Source of the DNA: Phycisphaerales bacterium
GTDB lineage: Bacteria; Planctomycetota; Phycisphaerae; Sedimentisphaerales; Anaerobacaceae
DNA: 64,000 nt
Reading direction: 5' to 3'
NCBI GenBank assembly: GCA_003170415.1
Contig: PMZJ01000014.1
Location: forward strand, 39,489-103,488
Position 1 is the stretch's first letter; every line of letters starts with the position of its first letter. The position numbers were made by a program, and so were the translations under genes. This document shows positions 50,530 through 60,100 of the stretch, piece by piece. The notes under the pieces were generated by a model that was not told the DNA's origin, ran no database searches, and saw only the letters and a program-made list of their open reading frames with translations.

Positions 50530-52548
50530 TCAACTGACTTTTGCGCCTGGTTTAGCGCCTGTGTCTGCGGTGAGCATAAAGATTTCTTTTCCGCCCGAGC
50601 CTGAGGCGAGAATCATACCTTCGGACAGACCGAAGCGCATCTGACGTGGTTTGAGGTTCGCAAAGAGTATAACGATTTTGCCGATGAGATTTTCGGGCTG
50701 GTATGCCTGGGCGATGCCGGCGAGGACGTTTTTCTGAATGCCGCCTATCTCTAACTGAAGTCGCAGGAGTTTGTCGGCGCCTTCAACACGTTCGGCCTTT
50801 ACGACCTGCGCGATACGCAGGTCGATTTTGGCGAAGTCCTCGATTGTGCATTCCGGCTTAATCGGCTCCGCAGTTATCGCCGGGGTTGGTTCCGGGGCAA
50901 TAGGTTTTTGTTCTCCCGTGTCTTCGCTTTCTTCAATCATCGCATCCACCTTTTCTTTATCTACGCGTTCGAAAAGACGTTCAAAGTTATTGATATCGTG
51001 TTCCTGAAGTATGGTTGGGACATTGGCGAAGGCGAGTTTGCCGACGTTCAGCAGGCGTTCGATTTTTTCGGCAAAGGCGGGCAGGATGGGCTTGAGGTAG
51101 ATAGTCAGGATGCGGACGGCGTTGAGGGTTGCGGTCAGCGTCGTGCGTGCCTTTTCCGGGTCGGTTTTAATCGTGGTCCAGGGCTGGTTTTGCTCGACGT
51201 AACGGTTTGCGAGGTCGGCCAGGGCGGTGGCGGTTCGGATTACGGCGGCGTAATTGAGTTCTTCGTAATTCTGGACGATTTCCTTTTCGGCGGCAGTGAG
51301 GGCATCGATAAGTTTTTTGCCTTCGTCGTCGAGTTTGCCGAGCCGGCCATTGAGTTTGCTTTTTAGCATCGGCGCTGCTCGCGAGGCGAGGTTGGCGAAT
51401 TTGCCCACGAGGTCGGAGTTGATTTTGTTTACGAAGTCCTCGAAACTGAGGTCGAGGTCGTCGATACCCGCGGAAAGTTTGCCCGCGTAGTAGTAGCGGA
51501 GGTATTCGGGGTCAAGGTATTTGCTGTAGGTCGCGGCCTTTATGAAGGTGCCGCGCGACTTGCTCATTTTCTGGCCACCGACGGTGAGGAATCCGTGGAC
51601 GAAGAGTTTGTTGGCGGTTTTGAAGCCCGCCCCGACGAGCATCGCGGGCCAGAACAGGGCGTGAAAGTACATAATGTCTTTGCCGATGAAGTGGTAAAGC
51701 TCATAATCGGGGCTGTTCCAGACGGCGTCGAAATAGAGACCGTTTTTGTCGCAATAATTTTTAGCCGAGGCCATATATCCGATGGGTGCGTCGAGCCAGA
51801 CGTAAAAGTATTTGTCTTCTTCGCCGGGGATTTTGAAGCCGAAGTATGGGCCGTCGCGCGAGATGTCCCAGTCCTTCAGGCCGGCGGTGAACCATTCGTC
51901 GAGCTTGTTTGAGACGGATTCCTGGATATAGCCCTTCGCGAAGATGTCCCGCAGTTGTTTTTCGTAGTTGGCCAGCTTGAAGAAATAATGCTCGGATTGT
52001 TTCAAAACAGGTGTTGAGCCGCAGGTGGAGCAGCGAGGATTGATGAGGTCGGTGGGCTGATACGTCGCGCTGCAAACCTCGCAGGAATCGCCATACTGGT
52101 CTTCTGCCTTGCATTTGGGGCAGGTGCCGCGTATGAACCTGTCGGGCAGCGCCATATTGCATTTGGGGCACCAGGCCTGGTCGATGTTTTTTTTGGTGAT
52201 TGACCCGGCAGCGTTGAGACGGCTGAAGATAAGCTCGCTGAAATTTCTGTTTTCGGGCGAATGGGTAGAGTAGTAATTGTCGAACTCAATCAGGAAGCGT
52301 TTGAAATCGTTGTAGTGTTCCTTGTGGACGCCGTCTATGAGCTGTTCGGGGGTGATTCCTTTGTTTTTTGCGCTAATCATTATAGCGGTGCCGTGGGTGT
52401 CGTCGGCGCAGAAGTATAGGCAGTGATTGCCTGACATTTTCTGGAATCGCACCCAGATGTCGGTCTGGAGATATTCGACGAGGTGGCCGATATGGATGGG
52501 GCCGTTTGCGTAAGGCAGGGCGGAGGTGACGACGATTTTACGCGGCAT
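50530..52548 (-). CDS. metG: Methionyl-tRNA synthetase with C-terminal tRNA-binding domain
   Basis: The 672-residue class I enzyme has the HIGH motif in ANGPIHIGHLVEYLQTD, the KMSKS loop (GGQKMSKSRGTF), and a knuckle with four CxxC zinc pairs (CPKC, CPKC, CEVC, CSTC, residues about 140-190), as in the MetG1-type enzymes. The C-terminal 105 residues form an EMAP/Trbp111-like tRNA-binding domain (FAKIDLRIAQVVKAERVEGA). It charges initiator and elongator tRNA-Met. It follows ricT by 29 bases. Confidence 0.96.
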   Translation of the reverse strand: MPRKIVVTSALPYANGPIHIGHLVEYLQTDIWVRFQKMSGNHCLYFCADDTHGTAIMISAKNKGITPEQLIDGVHKEHYNDFKRFLIEFDNYYSTHSPENRNFSELIFSRLNAAGSITKKNIDQAWCPKCNMALPDRFIRGTCPKCKAEDQYGDSCEVCSATYQPTDLINPRCSTCGSTPVLKQSEHYFFKLANYEKQLRDIFAKGYIQESVSNKLDEWFTAGLKDWDISRDGPYFGFKIPGEEDKYFYVWLDAPIGYMASAKNYCDKNGLYFDAVWNSPDYELYHFIGKDIMYFHALFWPAMLVGAGFKTANKLFVHGFLTVGGQKMSKSRGTFIKAATYSKYLDPEYLRYYYAGKLSAGIDDLDLSFEDFVNKINSDLVGKFANLASRAAPMLKSKLNGRLGKLDDEGKKLIDALTAAEKEIVQNYEELNYAAVIRTATALADLANRYVEQNQPWTTIKTDPEKARTTLTATLNAVRILTIYLKPILPAFAEKIERLLNVGKLAFANVPTILQEHDINNFERLFERVDKEKVDAMIEESEDTGEQKPIAPEPTPAITAEPIKPECTIEDFAKIDLRIAQVVKAERVEGADKLLRLQLEIGGIQKNVLAGIAQAYQPENLIGKIVILFANLKPRQMRFGLSEGMILASGSGGKEIFMLTADTGAKPGAKVS

Positions 52549-52577
52549 AATTTTCCTTCGTTCCGCAAAGGCGAGCG

Positions 52578-53627
52578 TTACTGGTCGCTATCCTGGATTT
52601 GGGGTTCATTAGTATCTGTCTGGTCATCGAATTTATCGTTTTCGGTGTTTTCGGATTCGGAGTTGTTTTCGGCCGGCGGCGGTGTCGGCAACGGCGGCAG
52701 CGGGGCATCCTGCGTGCCCGGCTGGGACGGCGCTATAATCTCGATTTCGTTTATCGGTATTGCCGTTTTGGTGCCGTTGTCAAGCTCGACCATTACTAAC
52801 TGGGCGAGGACCTGGTAATCGATGATTCTGCCGGTGCCGAGCCGGGTGTTGACCCTGGTATTTCTGGGCGGCAGACGTTTTTTGAGTTCGGTGTATGTTT
52901 CGTCCTCGTATCGCAGGCAGCACTTGAGCCGGCCGCAGAAACCGGAGATTTTCGCGGGGTCCAGCGTCGCCTTTTGCAGCTTTGCCATACGCATATTGAC
53001 TGGTTTGAGCGATTTGAGGAACCTGCTGCAACAGCATCTTTGTCCGCAGCTTTCGACGTCGCCGAGAATCTTCGCCTCGTCGCGTGCGCCGATTTGCCTC
53101 ATTTCGATTCTGGTCTGGTATTCCTGGGCGAGTTTTCTGACCAGGTCGCGGAAATCGACTCGGCCATCGGACATAAAATAGAAGACGATTCTTTCCCCGC
53201 CGAGGATATGCTCGGCGTCAACTACTTTCATTGGCAGGTTCATTTCCCTGATGAGTTTTTTGCAGAATTTCGTTTCTTCGACGGCGATTTTCTGAAAGTG
53301 CTTTTCCTCGTTGATGTCTTCGGCGGTGGCGTACCTGACGAATTTGCCTGCCGACTCGGTGGTGAAGGGTATTTCGGAGTCGTCGAAGTATTTCTTGAGC
53401 TGGTCATCAGGCATTTTGAGCTGTCCGGCTCGATATGCGCCGATACTGCCCACGATGCTGCCCATCTCCATTCCTTTTTCGGTTTTGACGACGACAAGCG
53501 TCGGCACGGCGGGTATCTGCGTCTCGTTATGCTCGAATAGCCCGAGAATCCTCATCCGGCCATAGCGGACCAGCATAAACCTTTTTGTTCTCGGTGGTTT
53601 AGGTTTTATTGCCTGTATATCTTCCAT
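52578..53627 (-). CDS. ricT: PSP1-domain protein, RicT/YaaT type
   Basis: The 349-residue protein has the PSP1 core with the cysteine cluster CGQRCCCSRF and CGRLKCCLRYE, expected to bind an Fe-S cluster, plus VRKLAQEYQTRIEMRQIGAR. A Pro- and Glu-rich disordered tail of about 55 residues is added. In Bacillus, YaaT/RicT with RicA and RicF adjusts RNase Y activity and phosphorelay. Its place between holB and metG matches the widespread holB-yaaT neighbourhood. Confidence 0.9.
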   Translation of the reverse strand: MEDIQAIKPKPPRTKRFMLVRYGRMRILGLFEHNETQIPAVPTLVVVKTEKGMEMGSIVGSIGAYRAGQLKMPDDQLKKYFDDSEIPFTTESAGKFVRYATAEDINEEKHFQKIAVEETKFCKKLIREMNLPMKVVDAEHILGGERIVFYFMSDGRVDFRDLVRKLAQEYQTRIEMRQIGARDEAKILGDVESCGQRCCCSRFLKSLKPVNMRMAKLQKATLDPAKISGFCGRLKCCLRYEDETYTELKKRLPPRNTRVNTRLGTGRIIDYQVLAQLVMVELDNGTKTAIPINEIEIIAPSQPGTQDAPLPPLPTPPPAENNSESENTENDKFDDQTDTNEPQIQDSDQ

Positions 53628-53645
53628 TTACTTTCACTTATTCTT

Positions 53646-53710
53646 ACCGCCCAGGCCGCAGGGTACGCAGAGATTACGATATGGTTTTCTCTGCGGTCTC
53701 AGCGGGCTCT
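53646..53710. repeat. CGCAGAG-type inverted repeat element
   Basis: The left arm ACCGCCCAGGCCGCAGGG...CGCAGAG (53646-53672) and the right arm TCTCTGCGGTCTCAGCGG (53689-53706) lie between holB and ricT. Related to the elements at 16427 and 47651. Confidence 0.7.
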
Positions 53711-53746
53711 CCCGAACAGGGATGGCCAAGCCACGCGGTGAAATCT

Positions 53747-54865
53747 CTAAAGTATATACGTGATTTTATCAGTTTCGGCGAGATTTAACAATAGCTGCTC
53801 GAAAATAAGCCGTTCGTTGACGGAGGATTCGAGCCAGTGGAGAGTTTTGAAGCAATCGGCTATTTTCTGTGCGGCCTGTTCGGCGTCGAACCGCTTGGCG
53901 ATTTTTTTGATTTGTTCTGGCTGGTCGAAATTGACGATTGCGTCCCGGACGGCGATGTTTGTGAGCATCGCGTCATGAAGGGCACAAATGATAATCTGGA
54001 GAACGGTTTTGGTCGCTTTGCGGTTGATGTCGGTTTTGCTTGTTGCGGGGGCGAGCTTTGTCCAGATGGCCGCAAGCTCCTTCGATTTTTTTTGAAGATT
54101 CTCCGCCAGTTCCAGCGCGTCTTTGTATTCGAAATCGGCCAGGGCATCCACCAGGTCAGTTTTGGTTTGGTAGAGGTTTGCCTCGGCCAGTTCGAGCTGC
54201 GAATAGGTGCATGCCAGGCCCAGGCAGCCGTCAGCGAAACGGGCGAGGAATTTTGCCTGCTTTTCGCTCAGGCCGGGCTGGTGTAGTTTTTCGATTATTT
54301 TGTCTTCCGCGATGGGGCCGAAACGCAGAATTTGGCATCTGGACCTGATTGTGGGCAGGAGTTTGTCGGGGCGGGTGCAGACAAGAATTATACAGCAATA
54401 TGATGGCGGCTCTTCGAGGACCTTCAGCAGGCAATTTTGCGAGTTGTCGTTGAGTTTTTCGGTTTCAGTGAGGACGAAAACCCTTCGCGTCGATAAGGCC
54501 GGCCTTTGACTGACTTTTTCGATGACAAATTCTCGCACCACGTCAATCGGGAAATCTATCGGCGGGTCTTTGTCTTTGCCGTCTTCAGTGAACTCGATTA
54601 GCTCTTTGTAAACATGCTCGAAGTCGGGATGCGAGCCTGCCTCAAAGGCACGGCAGGATTCACAGGTGCCGCAACTATCGGTGAAGTTACCCCTTTTCAC
54701 GGGGTTTTTACAAAGCAATAGCTTCGCGAATTCCTTAGCGGTTGTGAATTTGCCCACGCCATCAGGCCCTGCGAAGATATAGGCGTGCGCGACCTTGCCC
54801 GAATCATAGGCCTGTTCGAGCGACGCGACTGCTTTTTCCTGGCAGAATATGTCTTTCAGAGGCAT
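53747..54865 (-). CDS. holB: DNA polymerase III subunit delta'
   Basis: The 372-residue clamp-loader subunit has an AAA+ fold with an adapted Walker A (AGPDGVGKFTTAKEFA), a four-cysteine zinc module (CKNPVKRGNFTDSCGTCESC), the sensor region (NSQNCLLKVLEEPPSYCCII) and the SRC motif (TIRSRCQILRF). C-terminal helices form the collar. It belongs to the leftward operon dnaE-tmk-holB-ricT-metG and is separated from tmk by a phrase repeat. Confidence 0.95.
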   Translation of the reverse strand: MPLKDIFCQEKAVASLEQAYDSGKVAHAYIFAGPDGVGKFTTAKEFAKLLLCKNPVKRGNFTDSCGTCESCRAFEAGSHPDFEHVYKELIEFTEDGKDKDPPIDFPIDVVREFVIEKVSQRPALSTRRVFVLTETEKLNDNSQNCLLKVLEEPPSYCCIILVCTRPDKLLPTIRSRCQILRFGPIAEDKIIEKLHQPGLSEKQAKFLARFADGCLGLACTYSQLELAEANLYQTKTDLVDALADFEYKDALELAENLQKKSKELAAIWTKLAPATSKTDINRKATKTVLQIIICALHDAMLTNIAVRDAIVNFDQPEQIKKIAKRFDAEQAAQKIADCFKTLHWLESSVNERLIFEQLLLNLAETDKITYIL

Positions 54866-54867
54866 AA

Positions 54868-54899
54868 AACCACGGATTACACAGATTTCACGGATTTTT
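54868..54899. repeat. CCACGGATTA phrase repeat overlapping the tmk stop
   Basis: CCACGGATTA, CACAGATTTC, ACGGATTTTT: three units at about 10-bp period. The right end (54888-54899) is the coding end and stop codon of tmk, so the last residues of Tmk (KNP) are repeat-derived. Confidence 0.75.
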
Positions 54900-55520
54900 A
54901 GTTAAACCAACTATCTCTATCACCCTTTTGTGGACGGCGTCGATATCGTCCGCGGCGTTGACTACAACGAAGTTTTTCTGTTGTTTAGCAATTTTCAGGA
55001 AGCCATTGCGGACTTTTTTGTGATAACTGTCGCCTTTTTGCTCCATACGGTCGAGGTTGCTTTTGAGTCGCGTCGCCGCGGTTGCGGAATCGACGTCGAG
55101 GATAATTGTTAAATCGGGCCAGGGTTTTTCGAGACAGTCAGTTGCGAGTTTAATGACCTTATCCATTCCGAATCCGCCCGCGTGACCTTGGTAGGCGCAG
55201 GTGCTCGATAACCAGCGGTCAACAACGACGCATTTGTTTTGTTTTAATGCCGGGGCTATTTTCTCATTCCACAGTTGAACTCTCGCCGCCATATAAAGCA
55301 TTACCTCGGTTGCGGTGTCCATCGCTTTGTGTTCAGGATTGAGCAGGATATTCCTGATTTTTTCGCCTATTGCGGTTGCGCCCGGCTCGCGGAAACTGAC
55401 CACATCCACTTGCTGTTTGGTCAGCCAATCGACGAGCAACTTGACCTGCGTGCTTTTCCCGCATCCATCCGGCCCATCAAGGGCGATAAACTTGCCTGAT
55501 AATTTGTTTTTCAAAGCCAA
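54888..55520 (-). CDS. tmk: Thymidylate kinase
   Basis: The 210-residue enzyme phosphorylates dTMP to dTDP. P-loop ALDGPDGCGKSTQVKLL, the DR motif (VVVDRWLSSTCAYQG), the lid region (RLKSNLDRMEQKGDSYHKKV) and the substrate residues in FREPG are present. The C-terminal end and stop codon come from the intergenic repeat at 54868. It starts 7 bases after the membrane protein gene ends. Confidence 0.95.
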   Translation of the reverse strand: MALKNKLSGKFIALDGPDGCGKSTQVKLLVDWLTKQQVDVVSFREPGATAIGEKIRNILLNPEHKAMDTATEVMLYMAARVQLWNEKIAPALKQNKCVVVDRWLSSTCAYQGHAGGFGMDKVIKLATDCLEKPWPDLTIILDVDSATAATRLKSNLDRMEQKGDSYHKKVRNGFLKIAKQQKNFVVVNAADDIDAVHKRVIEIVGLTKNP

Positions 55521-55527
55521 TCCTCAA

Positions 55528-56313
55528 CTATATTGAAGGGTTCAGCGAATCCTGTGAATCTAAAGGTTTTGAGCCGGTATCATATATCAAATTTCGAGAG
55601 GCGACAAATCTTATTGCCATGACCGCCACCATTAAGTCAATAAATTGCCCTGCAATAGTGTACACTGCCATTAAAAAATAACACGAAATTGGTTGAGTAG
55701 AGGCAGAAGGCAGGGATATCCATAGAAACGGCAGTCCTAATGAAATAAGGAATAAAATAACAAGTTCTCTTGCGTCTCTTAGTCGGCATCGGCCGAGCAT
55801 TTTGAAGCTCTTAAGTATGCTGCAATCCAATACTATTATTAATGGGAATATCAGAAGGATTGGCTTCATTAGAATCAAACTGACCGAGGTGGAAGGCAAT
55901 CGATAAAGTAAAGATGCGCCCCAGCGCGTATCCATAAAATCTGGAGCCGCATGCTTTATGGCCCATAAAAACAGGATTTGCAAACATGCCAGGGCGAGGG
56001 TGTAAATTACGCCTAAACCAGCCAACGGCAAAAAAAAGTGCTTACCTTCTCGCAATAAGACAAAAAGTGATTGTCGCTTCCGGTCTTCCAGATAAACAGT
56101 TCGCTGGAAACCGATTATAAGCAGGAAAGCTATTATGATGAATGGAAGAGACGCAAGCGTTATCAATGTATGGAGCAACGATCCTGTTTGGTGCGATATT
56201 AATATTTGCCGCGACATACTGATAGAGAGTGACAAGACGTCAATGGCTATGATGAGCATAACCTCCGGCCATCGGGCTTTTAAGATTTCCAGGGTTTTTC
56301 TGATTTCGGTCAT
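55528..56313 (-). CDS. Six-helix membrane protein of unknown function
   Basis: The 261-residue protein has about six membrane helices and a short polar C-terminus (DTGSKPLDSQDSLNPSI). It has no motif I recognise. It is similar in layout to DUF-type integral proteins encoded near cell-envelope or replication genes. It lies within the dnaE-to-tmk operon between the nucleotidyltransferase and tmk, with 7- to 27-base gaps, so co-transcription is likely. Confidence 0.7.
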   Translation of the reverse strand: MTEIRKTLEILKARWPEVMLIIAIDVLSLSISMSRQILISHQTGSLLHTLITLASLPFIIIAFLLIIGFQRTVYLEDRKRQSLFVLLREGKHFFLPLAGLGVIYTLALACLQILFLWAIKHAAPDFMDTRWGASLLYRLPSTSVSLILMKPILLIFPLIIVLDCSILKSFKMLGRCRLRDARELVILFLISLGLPFLWISLPSASTQPISCYFLMAVYTIAGQFIDLMVAVMAIRFVASRNLIYDTGSKPLDSQDSLNPSI

Positions 56314-56340
56314 CTTTGTTTGTCTAAAGTGTTGTTGGTG

Positions 56341-56904
56341 TTACTTCTGTTGAATTTGAGAAACACATTTTTTTAAGTCGCCCTCGACCTTAAGGATTTT
56401 CGCCCATTGGTTCAAATATTTCATATCTAAACTTTCTGCGCGGGCGTCCAGGATTCTCATGACATCGTTATATTGCTGTTCAGAATGACTTTCCTTGGCC
56501 CAGGACAGCTTACTCAGGATACTGTCCTCCGGCGAAAGAATATATAATTCTTTGCCGAGCAGTTTTTCTTTTCGTTTTCTGCGAAACTCTTCATTGCTGA
56601 AGTCCGTCTGCTTTCTGATTATCAAATCAGCTTTACAGGAGTTTTCTATATCGATGATGTTAAACATAGCTCCCTGCCGGAGTGCATCGAAAGCGGCTTC
56701 GCTGCTCACATAATACTCATCGCCAAGCATCTCGATAAATTTTGTTAGCTGTTCCCTTGTTGGGTCGATGATTATATCGGTATCCAGTGTCGAACGAGTT
56801 ACACCATAAAAAGTTGCCGCAACTGAGCCGCAGATTACATAATCTATCCTGGCCTGTTGTAATTTTTCTATGACATTTTTCAGAAACTCGTTTGGCGAAA
56901 GCAT
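56341..56904 (-). CDS. Nucleotidyltransferase-fold protein, toxin-antitoxin-like pair
   Basis: The 187-residue protein has a polymerase-beta nucleotidyltransferase signature: GSVAATFYGVTRSTLDTDII fits hG[GS]-x9-13-D-h-[DE]-h, and a third acidic residue is likely in SCKADLIIRK. The C-terminal part is helical. Its start abuts the stop of the 83-residue gene. Pairs of this kind (small helical protein plus NTase) are widespread, and related NTases act as toxins or antitoxins (MNT/AbiEii types). The real activity is not shown here. Confidence 0.8.
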   Translation of the reverse strand: MLSPNEFLKNVIEKLQQARIDYVICGSVAATFYGVTRSTLDTDIIIDPTREQLTKFIEMLGDEYYVSSEAAFDALRQGAMFNIIDIENSCKADLIIRKQTDFSNEEFRRKRKEKLLGKELYILSPEDSILSKLSWAKESHSEQQYNDVMRILDARAESLDMKYLNQWAKILKVEGDLKKCVSQIQQK

Positions 56905-57156
56905 CTATTTTAATCCCTTCGCTGCGACTATTTTCTGGTAAAGCTCATCACCTACTATTCTTCGAAGCAGCTCTCTTCTTACTTGTGTTTCGGTAAATTC
57001 GGGATGCTGTTTCCTGATTCCGTCCATCGCAATCTGCCTGACGTTATCGCTTAATTCGAAAGAAATAAGCGCACGCTTTTCCGGAGATAATTTCTTCAGG
57101 ATTTCCATCTGCTTCCGGTGAGCATCCAGCGTTGTGTCACGAGGAATATAATCCAT
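56905..57156 (-). CDS. Small helical partner of the nucleotidyltransferase
   Basis: The 83-residue, highly helical protein has the pattern KQMEILKKLSPEKRALISFE and GIRKQHPEFTETQVRRELLR seen in small proteins encoded just ahead of NTase genes. No DNA-binding motif is clear. It lies 17 bases after dnaE and touches the NTase gene without a gap, so it is probably translated together with it. Confidence 0.78.
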   Translation of the reverse strand: MDYIPRDTTLDAHRKQMEILKKLSPEKRALISFELSDNVRQIAMDGIRKQHPEFTETQVRRELLRRIVGDELYQKIVAAKGLK

Positions 57157-57173
57157 AATCGTATCTTATCCCT

Positions 57174-60100
57174 TTATCTTGTTAATTGCAAATTTTCCGG
57201 GCCGAGGAGGTGGCGTATTTTGCGGCAAAACTCCGTGTCGGGGTTGACACTTAAACCCCTGTCGGCGGAGGCGTAAACCTTTCCCTTGTCGGTTCTGATT
57301 GCGACGTAAACGCTGGACTTACCCCGGTGGTGCAGGCAGATACTTTTTATCTCGGCGATTTTTTCCTTCGTAACAGCAGCCGCGTCGAGATTGATTCGCA
57401 CTTTGCCCGCGAGCTTGTCGGTTGCCTCGTCGAGGGTGATTAGTTCCGAGGCGATAATGTTTGGTTTTTCTCTTCTGAAGTCCAATCGGCCTTTGACGAA
57501 TACGACTGCGTCGGCGACAAGTTTCGAGGCGAACTGGTTTAGCGTATTGGGGAACATAACGACCTCGACTTGGCCCTGGAGGTCGAGGAGGGTGAAGACA
57601 GCCATTTTCGAGCCGGCGTTTTTGCCGGTCTTGGTCAGGTTGTATCGAATTTTGGTTATCATACCGCCAATGGTTACTTCCCGTTCCTGTGTGGATTCGG
57701 CAATCTGGGCGGCATTGATATTCGAGAAGATATTGATTGTCTCGGCACAATGGCTCAACGGGTTGCTTGTAACATAGAAGCCGAGGACTTCCTTTTCATA
57801 CATCAGCATCATTGGTTCGGGCCAAGGGTCGGCGTAGGGCAGGCGGGTGTGGTCCTGTGAGTAATCCGGCTTAGCCGCCTGGGCGAAGAACCGCATCTGG
57901 CCGTTGAGTTTGTCTGTCTGAGTATCGGCCCCGTGTTCCGTAGCCGATTGAAGCCCCGCCATCATTTGAGCGCGGTTGCCGCCCAAGCGGTCGAATGCGC
58001 CCGCTTTTATCAGCGATTCCATTACCTGCTTGTTCGCGGCCCGCATATCGACGTTTTCACAGAAGTGGAACAAGCTCTGGAATCGTCCTGTTTTTTCGCG
58101 TGCGACGATGATTTGCTCGACGGCCTTTTCGCCGACGCCCTTGACAGCCGCCAGGCCGAAGCGAATCATACCTCTTTTAACCGCGGGATTTTGTAGGGTG
58201 GGGTTTACCCCACCGGATTTTTTCGGCGGGGTAAACCCCGCCCTACGGTCATGATTTTGCTCGGCGGTAATAACTGGTTCTGATTCTTTATATAAAGGCG
58301 TGAAGTCAACGCCGCTTTCGTTGATGTCGGGCGCGGTAACCTCGATACCCATATCTGTGCATTCGGCGATGTATTCGACGACCTTGTCGGTGTCGCCCAT
58401 TTCAAATGTGAGCAGGGCGGCCATATATTCGACGGGCCAATAGACCTTCATATAGGCGGTTTGATACGCGATAAAGGCGTATCGGGTCGAGTGGCTTTTG
58501 TTGAAGCCGTAGCCGGCGAACCGCTCGATTAATTCGAATATATCTTCGGCCTGCTGTTTTTTAAGCCCCTTTGCGACCGAGCCGGTTATAAAGCGTTCTT
58601 TTTCCTTTGTGATGGTCTTGGCCTGTTTTTTGCTTATGGCCTTAATCAGCGTATATGCCTCGCGCAGCGGTATGTCGCCGAGGCGATTACAAATTTGCAT
58701 CACCTGTTCCTGATAGACCATAATCCCGTAGGTCTCGTCGAGGACTTCTTTCATAATCGGGTGAGGCAGCGACCATTTACCCCCGTGTTTACGGTCGTTG
58801 TAGTCGGGAATGAGCGTCATCGGGCCGGGCCGGTAAAGGGCGTTTGCCGCGATGAGGTCCTGAATCCTGTCGGGCTTCATCTTCATCAGCAGTTCCTGCA
58901 TACCGCCAGATTCGAACTGGAATATGCCTTTTGTTTTTCCCGCGGCAAACAGGGCAAAGACCTTTGGGTCCGCCAGGTCTATTTTTTCGAGGTCTATTTT
59001 TTGTCCGTTAACCTGTTCGACAAGTTGCCTTGCGCGTTCGAGGACGCTGAGGGTCTTTAAACCGAGGAAGTCCATTTTTAAGAGGCCAACCTTTTCGACC
59101 ATCGGGCCTTCGAATTGCGTAACGATGTCCTCGGTGCCGGGCGGCTTGTAGAGGGGCACGAAATTGGTCAACGGCTCATCCGCTATGACGACTCCCGCGG
59201 CGTGGACTGACGCGTGGCGGGCAAGGCCTTCGAGTTTTTTGCTGATGTCGATGACCTTTCTTGTCAGCGGGTCTTTGTCGTATGCCTGTTTTAATTGCGG
59301 CTCGGACGAAAGGGCCATATCGAGGGTCATATTCAGGGTTTCGGGGATAAGTTTCGCCAGCCGGTCGGCCTCGGTCAGCGGTACATTGAGCACCCTGCAT
59401 ATATCGCGTATGACGGCGCGTGCCTTCATTGTTCCGAAGGTGATGATTTGCGCAACGTGGCCATATTTTTGGCGGACGTAGTCGATAATCCGGCCCCGGC
59501 CCGCCTGGCAAATGTCGATATCGATATCGGGCATCTCGTTTCGCTGCGGGTCCATAAATCGTTCGAAGAGCAAATCGTATTTCAGCGGGTCAACGTCGCA
59601 CAGGCCTAAGCAGTAGCCGACTAATGTCCCCACAGCGCTTCCTCTTGCGCCGACGGGGATATTATTTTTGTGAGCGTAATTGCAGAAGTCCCAGACGATG
59701 AGGAAATAGCTGGCAAAACCCTTTGACTCTATGACGTGGAGTTCTCTTTCGAGGCGTTCTTTAACTTTGTCGTCGAGTTTGCTGTAGATTTGGTCCGCCT
59801 TTTCGTAGCAGAGTTTCGTTAAGAATTTCTCCGGCGTTGAACCGTCGTCGGGGCTGAAATGCGGGGCGTGGCGTTGTTTGAGGTTGATTTCGACGTTGCA
59901 TCGCCGGGCGATTTCCAGCGTATTGTCGAAGGCCTGTGGGCAATCCGGGAAAAGCTGGCGCATCTGGGCGGGGCTTTTGAGAAAGACGTCTTTCGGGTAA
60001 ATCAATCTGTCGGGGTCGTCGGCTTTTTTGCCCGTGCTTATCGCGCAGAGACAATTATGTGCCTCGTGGTCTTCTTCTGCGAGAAAATGCACGTCGTTTG

